Positions 63,945-64,000 of a DNA stretch of 64,000 bases are shown here, piece after piece; within the stretch, counting starts at the first letter, position 1; each line of letters begins with the position of its first letter. Made by a program: the position numbers and the translations under genes. Source of the DNA: [Zimmermannella] bifida NBRC 103089 (GTDB lineage: Bacteria; Actinomycetota; Actinomycetes; Actinomycetales; Microbacteriaceae); NCBI RefSeq assembly GCF_001570925.1, contig NZ_BCSP01000004.1, positions 117,772-181,771 on the forward strand, written 5' to 3'. The notes under the pieces are model-generated. The model was not told where the DNA came from and did no database searches. It saw nothing but the letters and a program-made list of their open reading frames with translations.

Positions 63945-64000
63945 CCCCGCATCCTGCCCGCCCCGCCCGGCACCCCGCATCCCGCCCCGCATCCCGCCCC
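63945..64000. repeat. Low-complexity CCCGCATCC tract at the window edge
   Basis: CCCGCATCC-type units recur (CCGCATCCTGCCCGCCCC, CCCCGCATCCCGCCCC) after the maltokinase stop. It may be the start of a longer tandem array that continues outside the window. Confidence 0.6.

Overview
The window is about 64 kb of moderately high-GC DNA from an actinobacterium, most likely a member of the Micrococcales close to Microbacteriaceae. The evidence is the order gyrB-gyrA-DUF3566-tRNA-Ile-tRNA-Ala, a CrgA / class E sortase / PknB-PknA-PbpA-RodA-PstP-FhaB-FhaA locus, a coproporphyrin-dependent heme pathway, GTG and TTG starts, and very frequent GGATGC/GCATCC hexamers. The genus cannot be fixed from the sequence alone. 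The gyrase genes suggest that the replication origin lies not far to the left of the window.

Layout. 1-6.8 kb: 3' end of gyrB, gyrA, a DUF3566 membrane protein, tRNA-Ile(GAT), tRNA-Ala(TGC), a NUDIX hydrolase, an unknown membrane-anchored protein and a cyclophilin. 6.8-18.9 kb: a rhomboid protease, an intergenic cluster of DnaA boxes, crgA, a class E sortase with a tiny coupled membrane protein, and the minus-strand operon fhaA-fhaB-pstP-rodA-pbpA-pknA-pknB, which joins Ser/Thr phosphorylation to septal and lateral wall growth. 19.1-24.6 kb: tRNA-Leu(CAG), then a self-contained islet (response regulator, histidine kinase, ABC ATPase, FtsX-like permease) lying between two copies of a 61-bp repeat. 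24.7-29.3 kb: azlCD amino-acid exporter and two tandem paralogous permeases. 29.5-40.7 kb: all nine enzymes from glutamyl-tRNA to heme b (hemA divergent; hemE-cgoX; chdC-cpfC-hemC-hemD; hemB; hemL). 40.8-45.5 kb: a P-type cation ATPase, an orphan AAA ATPase and a PNPOx-like flavoprotein. 45.5-51.5 kb: a second ABC/two-component islet (MacAB-like permease, ATPase, HlyD-like adaptor, lipoprotein, divergent regulator and kinase), bounded on the right by a decayed second copy of the 3' end of the PNPOx gene. 51.7-64 kb: two LAETG-anchored surface proteins, serA, two related small lipoproteins, a two-gene operon that looks like sulfolipid synthesis (sqdX-sqdB), a methyltransferase, a MutT/MTH1-like NUDIX hydrolase and a maltokinase-like gene.

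The parts fit together in several ways. The sortase at 8.6 kb has its likely substrates 43-52 kb away: both surface proteins end in LAETG, a transmembrane segment and basic residues, and the second carries a thioester (TQxA) domain. The heme block is expressed from several promoters carrying an exact TAGACT -10 hexamer, most of them only 6-9 nt upstream of the start codon, which implies leaderless mRNAs.

The most unusual structure is a family of intergenic palindromes. Five copies are each exactly 75 bp, with arms ending in (A/G)CTCATCA and TGATGAGT. The outer arm sequence differs between copies while base pairing is kept, which is the signature of selection on a folded structure or of a mobile palindromic repeat. 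Two further large palindromes of other sequence lie in the same region.
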